A DNA stretch of 64,000 bases, from NCBI GenBank assembly GCA_006742785.1, contig AP019755.1:372001-436000 (forward strand). The letters are read 5' to 3'. Numbering within the stretch: position 1 is the stretch's first letter; each line of letters starts with the position of its first letter. Positions 15,691-24,710 of this stretch are shown one piece after another. This stretch comes from Nitrosomonas stercoris (GTDB lineage Bacteria; Pseudomonadota; Gammaproteobacteria; Burkholderiales; Nitrosomonadaceae). The notes beneath the pieces are model-generated. The model was not told the origin of the DNA. It did no database searches and saw only the letters and a list, made by a program, of their open reading frames with translations. Position numbers and translations under genes: made by a program.

Positions 15691-16677
15691 CTAAGGCTTG
15701 AGTAATTCTTCAATTTGGAGTCCTATTCCTGGCTTGCCATTAAATACTGTTCCAGTTTTTTTCTTGTTCAGGTGTTCCAAATTGATAGTATAAGCTTGAG
15801 CTGGTAGCGGGAAATATTTCACCTCTCTTACTAAACTCAGCGCGTTCCTCATATAGAATTCAATGAATGCCTTGACTTCCGGTTTTTCTGCCGATTCAAT
15901 GTTCACGTAGATAAAAATTGGGCGTGATAATGGCCTGTAACGTCCATTCTCTACTGTATTAATAGATGGAACAATGGCGCCTTTACCCCCATCAACAGCG
16001 AGCGCTCGAAGTTTTTTCTGATTTTCATTGTAATAAGCAAAGCCGAAATACCCTAGTGCATTTTCATCATTCTCCACCCCTTTTACTAGTACGTTGTCAT
16101 CTTCAGAAGCAGTGTAATCTCCTCGACTAGATTTAGTTTTTCCAACAATGGCTTCCGTAAAATAGTCAAAAGTGCCAGAATCTGCTCCAGGTCCGTAGAG
16201 ATTTATTGGTCTATCTGGCCATGCCGGATTTACCTGATTCCAGCTGATTATTTTTCTATGGGCATCAGGTTCCCAGATCTTTTTTAATTCTGCGGTAGTA
16301 ATAGTTTTAACCCAATCATTTTTTGGGTTCACTACAATAGTTAATGCGTCGTATGCTATGGGCATTTCAACATATTGTACTCTGGTAGCTTCACATGCAT
16401 CCATTTCCTCTTTCAGGATAGGACGTGAGGCATTAGTGATGTCAATCTCACCACGACAAAATTTCTTGAAGCCACCTCCTGTTCCTGAAATGCCAACTGT
16501 CACTTTGGCTGCACCTTTCTTGGTTATTTGAAAATCTTCTGCGATGGCTTCAGTAATGGGAAAAACAGTGCTAGAACCATCAATTTTTATAATTGGTACG
16601 GCATATGCAGTATTAATAGTTCCAAATAACACACTCAATACTAATCCTATTATTTTAATACTAGACAATTTCAGCAT
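15691..16677 (-). CDS. pstS: Phosphate-binding periplasmic protein, PstS/SphX family
   Basis: A 328-aa secreted protein with signal peptide ending AYA and the PstS-type start IIKIDGSSTVFPITEAIAEDF. Phosphate-contact regions are visible: VGISGTGGGFKKFCRGEIDI, NASRPI and YGPGADSGTFDYFTEAI. The PYxVG region and the C-terminal lobe (YRPLSRPIFIYVN) complete a type II binding protein. It lies 41 bp after the OprP-type porin on the same strand, and the two probably form one Pho-regulated operon. The transporter genes pstC, pstA and pstB are not in the window, so it either feeds a distant Pst permease or scavenges phosphate as SphX-type proteins do. Confidence 0.9.
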   Translation of the reverse strand: MLKLSSIKIIGLVLSVLFGTINTAYAVPIIKIDGSSTVFPITEAIAEDFQITKKGAAKVTVGISGTGGGFKKFCRGEIDITNASRPILKEEMDACEATRVQYVEMPIAYDALTIVVNPKNDWVKTITTAELKKIWEPDAHRKIISWNQVNPAWPDRPINLYGPGADSGTFDYFTEAIVGKTKSSRGDYTASEDDNVLVKGVENDENALGYFGFAYYNENQKKLRALAVDGGKGAIVPSINTVENGRYRPLSRPIFIYVNIESAEKPEVKAFIEFYMRNALSLVREVKYFPLPAQAYTINLEHLNKKKTGTVFNGKPGIGLQIEELLKP

Positions 16678-16717
16678 TTTAACCTCCTAAAATAGTTATG
16701 ACGTTAAGAAACTTGAA

Positions 16718-18196
16718 TTAAAAAGCTATTTGACTACGGAACATAAACGTGTTCAGGCCATTGGGTTTGCCGCCACTTGCGGTAATGAGTGGTGAATCCT
16801 TGATTTCCAATATTTTGTCGTAATTGAACATGAAGCGAATATTGTTGTTAACGTGCCAATTCAGTGCAAATGTCAGGTTTTTCATTTCTCCTGCCTTGAG
16901 AGCATCATTATTTAAATCTACTCCAGCAATGCGTACTGCAAGCTCCCACGCTCCCCATCCACCTCTAGAAAAACTGAAATTGCTGGTTGGTTCTATTCTA
17001 TGAAATTGCCCATCTTTGTATTGACGTGATTCTCCTGTGAGTGTCCATGTAACTTCTCCATACCATCCGTTGAAGTTGAGCGAGTGCAAGCTGTTTCTAC
17101 GGGCAATCCAGCTATGTGTGTATTCACCTCCCGCGCTAAACGGCCCATATACGCCGCTGACTTCCAAGCCTAGCATCTTGATATCTTCAATATTTCCCAA
17201 GGTGCCCGAATCAATCGGAAAAAGATCAGTCATATGTGAGGTTTGGTGCTTGAATCTTACGCCGTTAGAGGGGCCAAACAGCTGGCCATTTCTACTTGGT
17301 TTACGATAATTCCCTGCGATACCCAGATGAACAACTCTTGTTTTCTCATTAACAGGTGCAAAGGTGACGCGTGAACTGGTTCCCCAGCCTTCATCCGAAC
17401 TATTGTTATTGGCATCAATTGATTCTCCAAAAAGGCCGAGCTGCCAAGTCCAATTCTTGTCTATATTTGACAAATTGATGCCAATAGCGCGATCTACGAC
17501 CGGCCCATTTAACACATTCATTAATGATCTTTCCATGAATATAAGATCGTTGGAGCTCTCCTGTAGCTCGCGACTGAAAGGCTGTTTCTGGTGACCCACA
17601 TTGATCTTTACAGGATTTAGCCCCTTGTATGAGATATACATATCCTTGACACCAACCTTGTTATCAGCAAAATCGATCTGGCTTTTAAAGCCCCAATCGT
17701 TAAAGAGAGTGCCTTGAAACTCTATACGCCCCCGCCGAAGTTCTGTGCCATCATTGGCCTGAATTGGAACGCCATTTCTAAAAAAATGATCATTACTGCT
17801 GTGTGTATAATCCACGTGAATCCGACCACCAATCTTGAATCTGAAGCTCTTGTCGGGTGATTCAAACTGCAAACCGTTTTTATCCAATTTGACGAGCTGT
17901 CCTTCATTTGTCTCAAGGCGCTCAGCAAGTTGTGGATACTCTTCTTTTTCCTCCGTTATTGCGGTTGTATCTTCAGATGAAGATTGACTGATTCTCTTTG
18001 TTTCCAGCGTGGGTGATGTGCTTGTTGGTGGAGTGCTCCGGATTTTTTCGTAGGTGCCTAATCGTTCTCGGCCAAGCCCAGGCTTTGCAGATATATGTTT
18101 AGCATCCACATAAAGATCAATCGCAAAAGTGCTGGATGACGTCCCTGTGGTTCCTAAGGTAATCGCTGCTGCCAATGCAAATTTTGGAAATTTCAA
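16718..18196 (-). CDS. oprP: Phosphate-selective porin, OprP/OprO family
   Basis: A 492-aa outer-membrane protein with a signal peptide ending TFA, a linker rich in Ser/Thr, a coiled-coil-like stretch (EEYPQLAERLETNEGQLVKL) and a porin barrel (FRFKIGGRIHVDYTH; GTELRRGRIEFQGTLFNDWG; NVGHQKQPFSRELQESSNDL). The C-terminus ends in a beta-strand with terminal Phe. The ELRRGRIEFQG/FKxQIDFA pattern is typical of the phosphate/pyrophosphate porins OprP and OprO. Four 11-bp Pho repeats lie 72-115 bp upstream and pstS follows 41 bp downstream. It would admit phosphate to the periplasm for PstS. Phosphate versus polyphosphate preference cannot be decided. Confidence 0.9.
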   Translation of the reverse strand: MKFPKFALAAAITLGTTGTSSSTFAIDLYVDAKHISAKPGLGRERLGTYEKIRSTPPTSTSPTLETKRISQSSSEDTTAITEEKEEYPQLAERLETNEGQLVKLDKNGLQFESPDKSFRFKIGGRIHVDYTHSSNDHFFRNGVPIQANDGTELRRGRIEFQGTLFNDWGFKSQIDFADNKVGVKDMYISYKGLNPVKINVGHQKQPFSRELQESSNDLIFMERSLMNVLNGPVVDRAIGINLSNIDKNWTWQLGLFGESIDANNNSSDEGWGTSSRVTFAPVNEKTRVVHLGIAGNYRKPSRNGQLFGPSNGVRFKHQTSHMTDLFPIDSGTLGNIEDIKMLGLEVSGVYGPFSAGGEYTHSWIARRNSLHSLNFNGWYGEVTWTLTGESRQYKDGQFHRIEPTSNFSFSRGGWGAWELAVRIAGVDLNNDALKAGEMKNLTFALNWHVNNNIRFMFNYDKILEIKDSPLITASGGKPNGLNTFMFRSQIAF

Positions 18197-18267
18197 AGTT
18201 ATGATCCCGATTGTAATGTTTGTTGGTCATTTCTTACTGAGTCAAATCGGGAGGGAGGATACAAACG

Positions 18268-18311
18268 TAAAATGACAGTTTGATTACTGTTTTGTTATCG
18301 TTTTGTGACAA
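18268..18311 (-). promoter_or_regulatory. Four tandem Pho-box repeats
   Basis: On the minus strand four 11-bp units follow each other: TTGTCACAAAA, CGATAACAAAA, CAGTAATCAAA and CTGTCATTTTA. Each is a 7-bp PhoB half-site (consensus CTGTCAT) plus a 4-bp A/T-rich spacer, the 11-bp period of PhoB operators. Outer units match best. They precede the porin-pstS operon, indicating control by phosphate starvation. Confidence 0.8.
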
Positions 18312-18471
18312 AATTTTTCTGTTTTTTGTCCGTTGTTCTATCAGGCTTGTCTGAGACATGGTGCATGTGGTGGTAGCACTCTTTGCAAGAGTATAAAGAA
18401 ATGTTATTGCAGATATCATCGGAGGTGGGGCATGTTACGGCGTGCGTTCTTGCGTTTTTAACGTATACGCT

Positions 18472-18835
18472 TTATTTGCGCGCCGGGAATGTAAACTGGA
18501 TACTGTTATCAGTCAGGATTGTATGGATTTTGTAGGAAAGAGTCTCGATCACGACCTTCAAGAAGGCGGTTGCCGTGTTGCGGTTGGCTTTGTTCTGGAG
18601 TTGAACAAAAACAAGCTTTGATGTCCGGTCAATGACTACAAAAAGATAGAGTTTACCTTCCTTCGTACGAACTTCGGCAATATCAATATGGAAGTAGCCA
18701 ATTGGATAGGCATTAAACTTTTTATTTGGCTTGTCGCCATCAACATTGGGCAACCGACTGGTGCCATGCCGTTGAAAGCAGCATCGCTACTGCATGTGTA
18801 CTTGCAACAAAATGACAAGAGGATATGAACCGAAG
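18472..18835 (-). mobile_element. Remnant of an IS481-type transposase
   Basis: The minus strand encodes RLPNVDGDKPNKKF, AYPIGYFHIDIAEVRTKEGK, LYLFVVIDRTSKLVFVQLQ and TILTDNSIQFTF, the central integrase-core (rve) region of IS481-type transposases with two of the DDE acidic residues (HIDIAEV; LTDN). The N-terminal helix-turn-helix part appears only as broken pieces with a TAG (CCFQRHGTSRLP), and the C-terminal Glu region is missing. Stretch 18836-19057 holds nothing I recognise. Confidence 0.75.
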
Positions 18836-19057
18836 GATAGAACCTTCTCAACACCATCAAACTGATAACGGTATTGTCATAATTTCGAATCATTGGGATT
18901 AACCAGTAAAAATAAACCATCACCCACTGCAACACGGTACGGTTTATCTTGCGGTTTTAAACCTCGAATCGCGTTATTCGTGACACCCACAAAAATAAGT
19001 CCATATGAGTTATTTGCGAGATCAGAAACTGCATAAATTATTGATTTTATTGATCAT

Positions 19058-19144
19058 TGGTGCCGGGAGGGGGAATCGAACCCCCATGATGTCACCATCG
19101 CGGGATTTTGAGTCCCGTGCGTCTACCAATTCCGCCATCCCGGC
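19058..19144 (-). tRNA. tRNA-Leu(CAA)
   Basis: The 87-nt minus-strand sequence folds as a class II tRNA: acceptor GCCGGGA/TCCCGGC with encoded CCA, D-arm GCGGAATTGGTAGACGC, anticodon stem CGGGA/TCCCG around CTCAAAA (anticodon CAA), a long variable arm (CGATGGTGACATCATG) and T-arm GGGGGTTCGATTCCCCC. The 290 bp between it and spoT are AT-rich and show no gene. Confidence 0.97.
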
Positions 19145-19434
19145 TACTTGCACGAACAAGGAACGCAATTATCACTGAAATCAGGTTATACGGCAACCAA
19201 TACTATCCAATACTTGATTTTGTTTTCTTAGTCGCTAGCCATTAATACCAGCTCATATTTGCATTAAATAAAAAAAAGATACTAGAATTTCTGCAAACAA
19301 TTAGAAAGGTATAGTACCTATCAAATCCATCAGAAGAAGCAAACATATAAGTTAAAGAAGTTTCTTCTAAAATGAAATAGCTTACCATTATCAACCAATA
19401 AGCAATGACATAAAACTTTACTCTGGAGTTTATT

Positions 19435-21588
19435 TTGCACGCCCTCGATAATACTGCCGCCACCTCTTCAAAAGCCGGACTTCTTTTTGACGAAGTAGCA
19501 CAATACCTCAAACCTGAAGATGTAATCTCACTGAAAAAAGCCTATTTTTTCAGTGAGAAAGCACACACTGGTCAGTTTAGAAAATCCGGAGAGCCTTACA
19601 TCTCCCATCCAGTGGCTGTTGCCAGAATCCTAGGAAAAATGCATCTGGATACCACAACACTAGCAGCGGCTCTGCTGCATGATGTAGTGGAAGATACTGG
19701 TATTTCAAAAGAAGAGATTAGCGAGCAATTTGGTTCTTCTGTCTCAGAACTGGTGGACGGCGTTTCCAAACTGGATCGCATCAAGTTTCAAACACAAGCG
19801 GATGTCCAGGCGGAGAATTTCCGCAAAATGCTGCTGGCCATGGCGCAGGATATACGGGTCATTCTGATTAAGCTGGCTGATCGCTTGCACAATATGCGCA
19901 CGCTGGAAGTCATGCGACCGGAAAAACAGCATCGTATTGCACGTGAAACTCTGGAGATCTATGTTCCAATTGCCAATCGCCTTGGCCTGGAAAATATATA
20001 TCAGGAATTACAGGAACTGGGTTTTCGCTTTTCCTATCCACTGCGCTACAAAGTGTTACGCAAAGCGATTCTAGCTGCAAGAGGCAATCGACGGGAAATT
20101 GTTGGAAAAATTCTGGAAGCAACCAAACAATGTTTGCAGGAAGCCAAGTTGGATGCTGCCGTAACTGGTCGGGAAAAGCATTTGTACAGCATCTACAAAA
20201 AAATGGTAGGCAAAAGCTTGCGCTTTTCTGATGTGCTGGATATTTATGGCTTCAGAATCATCGTTAAGGATATTCCATCTTGTTACGTCGCACTGGGTAC
20301 ATTGCACAGCCTATACAAACCTATTCCTGGCAAATTCAAGGATTACATAGCTATTCCCAAACCCAATGGTTATCAATCACTACACAGCACCCTGCTTGGC
20401 CCTTACGGATTGCCGCTAGAAATCCAGATTCGCACGCATGAAATGCACCACATCGCTGAAGCAGGCGTTGCTTCTCATTGGCTCTATAAAACTCAGGGCA
20501 GCGACACAGCAACGGATGATTTATATATGAAAGCCAATCAGTGGATGAAAGGATTACTGGAAACTCTGGATGATTCTTCCGATTCCCTGGAATTCCTGGA
20601 GCATCTCAAAGTCGATTTATTTCCTGGTGATATCTATGTCTTTACACCACAAGGCAAGATATTAACACTGCCACGTGGCGCCACTGTGGTAGATTTTGCC
20701 TACGCCGTGCATACCGACATTGGCAATAGTTGTGTAGCGGCTCGCATCAATAGTGAAATCGCTCCGCTACGTACACGCTTGAGAAGCGGAGATCGCGTAG
20801 AAATTATCACCGCACCGGTTGCTAAACCTAATCCAGCCTGGCTGTCTTATGTTGTTACTGGTAGAGCGCGCTCCAGTATTCGTTACTTTCTCAGAACCAT
20901 TCAATATAGCGAATCAGTCAAGCTTGGAGAACGTCTCTTGAACCAGGCTTTGCGTTCTTTCGGAACCAATCCGGAAACGATTGAAGCAGCACAATGGGAA
21001 AAGCTGATCAAGGAAAGTGGCATCAAATCCAAAGAAGCTTTATTAGCTAATATCGCACTTGGCAAACAGCTTGCAGCTGTGATTGCCAAACGACTCACTG
21101 CTCCAGCAGGCGAATCCGCAGCACCCAATATAGATCGCGAGACCTCCATTACTATACAAGGAACTGAGGGGATGGCAGTCAAATTTGCTCGCTGCTGCTA
21201 TCCCATCCCTGGTGATGGCATTGTCGGGCTGATAAAGAAAGATCAGGGATTAACCATTCATACACAGGATTGTTCTTCCGTAATTAAAATCAAGGATCAC
21301 AAGAATATAGATAATCAACTGGATGTTGTATGGGGAACAGCTATTGACAGAACTTTTCCTGTTGGCATATTTACGACGGTTATGAACAAAAGCGGTGTTT
21401 TGGCCAGAGTCACCGCTGAGATCGCTAAAGCTGACTCAAATATTGACGATATAACACTGGAAAATGATAAAGATTACACGACAATGCGTTTTGTTCTGCA
21501 AGCCAGAGATCGTCAACACCTCGCACAAATCTTTCGCAGACTGAAACATATTCGTGAAATCGCCAAAATGGGTCGTGTCAGAAACTAA
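19435..21588 (+). CDS. spoT: Bifunctional (p)ppGpp synthetase/hydrolase SpoT/Rel
   Basis: A 717-aa stringent-response enzyme. Order of domains: HD hydrolase (SHPVAVARIL; LLHDVVEDT around residue 81), RelA/SpoT synthetase (GREKHLYSIYKKM; YGFRIIVKD; PKPNGYQSLHSTLLGP), TGS (IYVFTPQGKILTLPRGATVVDFAYAVH), a helical region with a conserved CCYPIPGD zinc-finger-like motif, and a C-terminal ACT domain. The intact HD dyad shows hydrolase activity is retained, so it is the bifunctional type. The start is a TTG at 19435 with GGAG 7 nt upstream; no better ATG exists before the conserved N-terminus. The usual rpoZ and gmk neighbours are absent. Confidence 0.95.
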   Translation: MHALDNTAATSSKAGLLFDEVAQYLKPEDVISLKKAYFFSEKAHTGQFRKSGEPYISHPVAVARILGKMHLDTTTLAAALLHDVVEDTGISKEEISEQFGSSVSELVDGVSKLDRIKFQTQADVQAENFRKMLLAMAQDIRVILIKLADRLHNMRTLEVMRPEKQHRIARETLEIYVPIANRLGLENIYQELQELGFRFSYPLRYKVLRKAILAARGNRREIVGKILEATKQCLQEAKLDAAVTGREKHLYSIYKKMVGKSLRFSDVLDIYGFRIIVKDIPSCYVALGTLHSLYKPIPGKFKDYIAIPKPNGYQSLHSTLLGPYGLPLEIQIRTHEMHHIAEAGVASHWLYKTQGSDTATDDLYMKANQWMKGLLETLDDSSDSLEFLEHLKVDLFPGDIYVFTPQGKILTLPRGATVVDFAYAVHTDIGNSCVAARINSEIAPLRTRLRSGDRVEIITAPVAKPNPAWLSYVVTGRARSSIRYFLRTIQYSESVKLGERLLNQALRSFGTNPETIEAAQWEKLIKESGIKSKEALLANIALGKQLAAVIAKRLTAPAGESAAPNIDRETSITIQGTEGMAVKFARCCYPIPGDGIVGLIKKDQGLTIHTQDCSSVIKIKDHKNIDNQLDVVWGTAIDRTFPVGIFTTVMNKSGVLARVTAEIAKADSNIDDITLENDKDYTTMRFVLQARDRQHLAQIFRRLKHIREIAKMGRVRN

Positions 21589-21608
21589 TCAACTAACTGT
21601 TTAATAAA

Positions 21609-22295
21609 ATGAGTGTAGATAGCTTGCAACTTGACTTTACTTCGCCTGGCGCAATTCCTCCTGATCCCCTGGAAGAAATCCAGAATATTATCGATGAAAT
21701 GCAAATAAAGATGCAAACACTGGCGGCACTACTGGAGAATGATCAAGTAAAGGACACAGTGGGGTGGAAACTGTTAGCAATGTTTTATCTGGTAACGGAA
21801 CGAGCAGATAATTTATCCAAAATTGAAAAACTCTACCAAAAAATTACAGGCGCTCCTCTCTCAGCTAATTTGGAACAAGAATACACACAGTGGTTTGGCG
21901 TCAAAAATACACAACAATCTGTTGTATTCGAGATTCCTAAAAAAATTACAGCAGAAGCATTGCCCGAGAATGCGATTATTCGACATGGCTGCCATGCCTC
22001 TAATCACATCTTGCTTGATTTTTCTAACGTACAGGAAATTGATAGTAGCGGGCTTAAAAAATTAGCAAAACTTTTTACAGGTATTCCTAACAACCATACT
22101 GGCCTTGAACTCAAACAAATTGAGCGTTTTATTGCTCACTTGCAAGATAAAGCAGAAAAAGCTGGCACAGGCGCACCTTTAATCTGGGAGGTGTTATTTG
22201 CTTATGAACGCTTCCGTAACAATAAAGAAGCTTTTGAAGAAAAAGCGATCAAATTTGCTGTTCTTTTTGGTATTTCCCCCCCTTCCTGGGAATAG
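21609..22295 (+). CDS. STAS-like domain protein of unknown function
   Basis: A 228-aa cytoplasmic protein. The middle (ILLDFSNVQEIDSSGLKKLAKLF) looks like the end of a STAS/anti-sigma-antagonist fold, but the phosphorylatable Ser region is not clear. The N-terminal third is acidic and helical, and the C-terminus (IWEVLFAYERFRNNKEAFEEKAIKFA in part; ISPPSWE) recalls a family of betaproteobacterial hypothetical proteins. It begins 20 nt after spoT, so it is probably co-transcribed and may tie to stress signalling. IS-A has inserted 42 bp past its stop; the gene itself appears complete. Confidence 0.7.
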   Translation: MSVDSLQLDFTSPGAIPPDPLEEIQNIIDEMQIKMQTLAALLENDQVKDTVGWKLLAMFYLVTERADNLSKIEKLYQKITGAPLSANLEQEYTQWFGVKNTQQSVVFEIPKKITAEALPENAIIRHGCHASNHILLDFSNVQEIDSSGLKKLAKLFTGIPNNHTGLELKQIERFIAHLQDKAEKAGTGAPLIWEVLFAYERFRNNKEAFEEKAIKFAVLFGISPPSWE

Positions 22296-22337
22296 AAATC
22301 TGAAAACTTACTTACTCACAACCTCTTCTTTCTTTAA

Positions 22338-23181
22338 GAACCTGTTCAAAATCTTTTTTTTGGTAGATACTCTCTGGATGAGAAAATACTATCCTAGCGA
22401 CATTAGTCGAGAACAATTTGAGCAGGTTCGCCTGTTGTTGGAGGGTGCGAGGAAGAAGACACGTCCGCGCACCGTGGATCTGTACGAGGTGTTTTGTGCG
22501 GTGCTATATTTGCTCAAGAGTGGCTGCCAGTGGCGTCTGTTGCCGGACAGTTTTCCGAAGTGGCGCACAGTGCACTCGTACTGGGCCATCTGGAGTGAGC
22601 CAGATGCGGAGGGAGTGAGCCTGCTGGAGCGGGCGTTAAAAAAAATCCGTTGGCGCGGTTCGTACCAGACAGGGGCGCAGCGCTTGCAGCACGTTCTTGA
22701 TCGTGGACGCGCAGAGCGTGAAAAACACGGACACGGCGGGCCAGAAGGGTTATGACGCTGGCAAGAAGATCTCTGGTATCAAGCGTCACATCGCAGTTGA
22801 TACCCAGGGCTTGCCGCATGCCATTGCGGTGACGACGGCAGAAGTGACTGACCGCAAAGGGGCGTTGCAAGCCCTGGAGCACTGCAGACCAAGCTTGGGA
22901 AAAGTACAAAGTCTGCTGTGCGATAGCGGCTATACCGGAGAACCATTTGCTGAAGGCGTGCGAGAAATTCTAGGAAAACTGGTTACGGTGCAGATTGCCA
23001 AGCGCAGTGAATTGCATACCTTCGCCGTTATCCCCAAGCGTTGGGTGGTGGAGCGCAGCTTTGCCTGGCTGGAGAAGAATCGACGGTTGTGGAAAAACTG
23101 CGAGCGTAAACTCAATACCAGCTTGCAATTCATTCAGCTGGCATTCCTGGCTCTTTTGCTTAAAAGATTTTGAACAGGCTC
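22338..23181 (+). mobile_element. IS-A copy 1 (IS5-type, 844 bp)
   Basis: Ends GAACCTGTTCAAAATC and GATTTTGAACAGGCTC form terminal inverted repeats, flanked by TAA on both sides (22335-22337, 23182-23184) as a 3-bp TNA target duplication. It carries a transposase in two overlapping frames. The same element occurs at 51529-52372 and 60995-61838, all 844 bp and nearly identical, so movement was recent. IS-B begins immediately after the right-hand TAA. Confidence 0.93.
22378..23173 (+). CDS. IS-A transposase, made by frameshift
   Basis: The first frame (22378-22755, from MRKYYPSDISREQF) encodes the N-terminal DUF4096-like region (TVDLYEVFCAVLYLLKSG; QWRLLPDSFPKW). The catalytic DDE frame runs on to 23173 (FLIVDAQSVKNTDTA; GYDAGKK; GIKRHIAVDTQGLPHAI; LLCDSGYTG; VVERSFAWL). 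The second frame is +1 relative to the first and opens right after TTAA at an A8 run (22638-22645), so the full protein needs a +1/-2 slip there, by the ribosome or by RNA polymerase on the A-tract. This layout is usual in some IS5 subgroups. The length of about 264 aa fits the family. Confidence 0.88.
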
Positions 23182-23184
23182 TAA

Positions 23185-24004
23185 GAGCCCGTTTACGATC
23201 TCATCATTATTCCTTACGATACGTGGATGAAGAGAACAAAATATGCCAGTGATATTAGCAAAGAGAAGTTTGCCGAGATAGAGCCGCTATTGCGTAGCGT
23301 GAGGCGCAGCACCAAACCCACGACAATAGATTTGTATGAAGTATTTTGTGCTGTGCTGTATCTGCTGCGTACTGGTTGCCAGTGGAGATTTTTGCCCGGA
23401 GAGTTTCCCAAATGGCAGAGTGTATATGCCTATTGGCGCAAATGGAATGAGCCTGACCAGCACGGCGTGAGCGTGCTGGAGCAGGCATTAAAAAAATCAG
23501 GTTGGCGCGGCCCGAGAGAAACTGGGGCGCAACGCTTGCAGCACGTTCTTGATTGTGGACGCGCAAAGCGTGAAGAATACAGACACGGCTGACCAGAAAG
23601 GCTATGACGCCGGCAAGAAGGTGTCGGGCATCAAGCGCCATATCGCTGTTGATACCTTGGGGTTGCCGCACGCCATTGCAGTGACGACAGCGGAAGTGAC
23701 TGACCGTAACGGTGCATTGCAGGCCTTGAAGCGTTGCAGAGTGTGACGGTGGCTATACTGGAGCACCATTTGCCGAAAGTGTGCAAGAAATTCTGGGCAA
23801 ACCTGTCACCGTGCAGATCGCCAAACGCAGCAAACTGCATACCTTCAAGGTTATGCCCAGGCGCTGGATAGTGGAACGTAGTTTCGCCTGGCTGGAAAAG
23901 TGCCGAAGATTATGGAAAAACTGCGAACGTAAACTTGATACCAGCTTGCAGCTCATTCATTTGGCTTTCTTGGCACTATTACTCAGAAGATCGTAAACAG
24001 GCTC
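23185..24004 (+). mobile_element. IS-B copy 1 (820 bp, defective)
   Basis: Ends GAGCCCGTTTACGATC and GATCGTAAACAGGCTC are terminal inverted repeats flanked by TAA (23182-23184 and 24005-24007). The left TAA is shared with IS-A copy 1, so one element inserted into the target duplication of the other. Compared with the 849-bp copy at 61842-62690, 29 bp are missing after GCGTTGCAGA (near 23742), which shifts the catalytic frame. Confidence 0.9.
23227..23996 (+). pseudogene. IS-B transposase, inactivated by 29-bp deletion
   Basis: The N-terminal frame (23227-23592: MKRTKYASDISKEKFAEIEP; TIDLYEVFCAVLYLLRTG) is intact and meets the catalytic frame at an A7 run (23490-23496), as in IS-A. The catalytic frame (IVDAQSVKNTDTADQKGYDA) stops near 23746 because of the 29-bp deletion, while its C-terminal part (QEILGKPVTVQIAKRSKLHT; IVERSFAWLEK) continues in another frame. 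The DDE triad cannot be made on one polypeptide. Confidence 0.88.
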
Positions 24005-24036
24005 TAAGGAGTTTTCAGCAAATTCTTAACTCTTCC

Positions 24037-24681
24037 TTAACCGTTGCCCCGCACAAGACTAGTAGTAACTCCATTTAATTGCAGCGAGGCACGTACTCGA
24101 TCCAATTCTTCCATTTTGGCAAATGGACCAATGCGCACACGATGAACCACTGCATTATTGCCTGTTTTCCCAATTTGCACTGAAGCCATCACTCCCAACA
24201 TGGCAAGCTCAGCTTTCATTCTTTCCGCATCACCCGCATTCATAAAAGAACCGGCTTGCAAATAGTATTTTTCTTTTAGCGTCGCCACCCGCTCCGGCAC
24301 TTTCTCTGGTTTTTTTTCAGTTGCTACTGTAGTAGGCGGCAAGGGAATTCGTTCCAATGTATCTTCTAATGGTGGCTCTTCCACTCCTGGTAAAATCTTG
24401 TAAAAATCAAAACGCGGTTTATTGGTTTCTTGCTGATCTGAACGTGGCGCACTACCTTTATCCGCCAGTAGCGAGGTCGGCTTTTCACCTGATTGGTTCT
24501 GAGAAGATACTTTTCCCGGGTTCTCCTGAGCAAGAAACGGACTAGGTGCTTGGCTAATATAGAGCCACACAGCAATCGCACTCATCAAACCCAAGGTATA
24601 ACCAATAAACATACCGAGCCACAAAGGGTTTCCCTTTTTCTTCGTTCTGGCCAGGTTCCTGGATTTATAATTTCTACTCAT
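24037..24681 (-). CDS. SPOR-domain cell-division-type protein (FtsN-like)
   Basis: A 214-aa inner-membrane protein: basic cytoplasmic N-terminus (MSRNYKSRNLARTKKKGNP), one membrane helix at about 20-43, a Pro/Lys-rich periplasmic linker, and a C-terminal SPOR domain (KEKYYLQAGSFMNAGDAERM; KAELAMLGVMASVQIGK; VHRVRIGPFAKMEELDRVRA). SPOR domains bind denuded septal peptidoglycan; the layout is like FtsN. It lies 29 bp downstream of argS on the same strand, a common betaproteobacterial order. IS-B ends 32 bp after its stop and may have separated it from further operon genes. Confidence 0.9.
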   Translation of the reverse strand: MSRNYKSRNLARTKKKGNPLWLGMFIGYTLGLMSAIAVWLYISQAPSPFLAQENPGKVSSQNQSGEKPTSLLADKGSAPRSDQQETNKPRFDFYKILPGVEEPPLEDTLERIPLPPTTVATEKKPEKVPERVATLKEKYYLQAGSFMNAGDAERMKAELAMLGVMASVQIGKTGNNAVVHRVRIGPFAKMEELDRVRASLQLNGVTTSLVRGNG

Positions 24682-24710
24682 CAGTTTTTCCGTATTCCAT
24701 CTGTCTTTCG

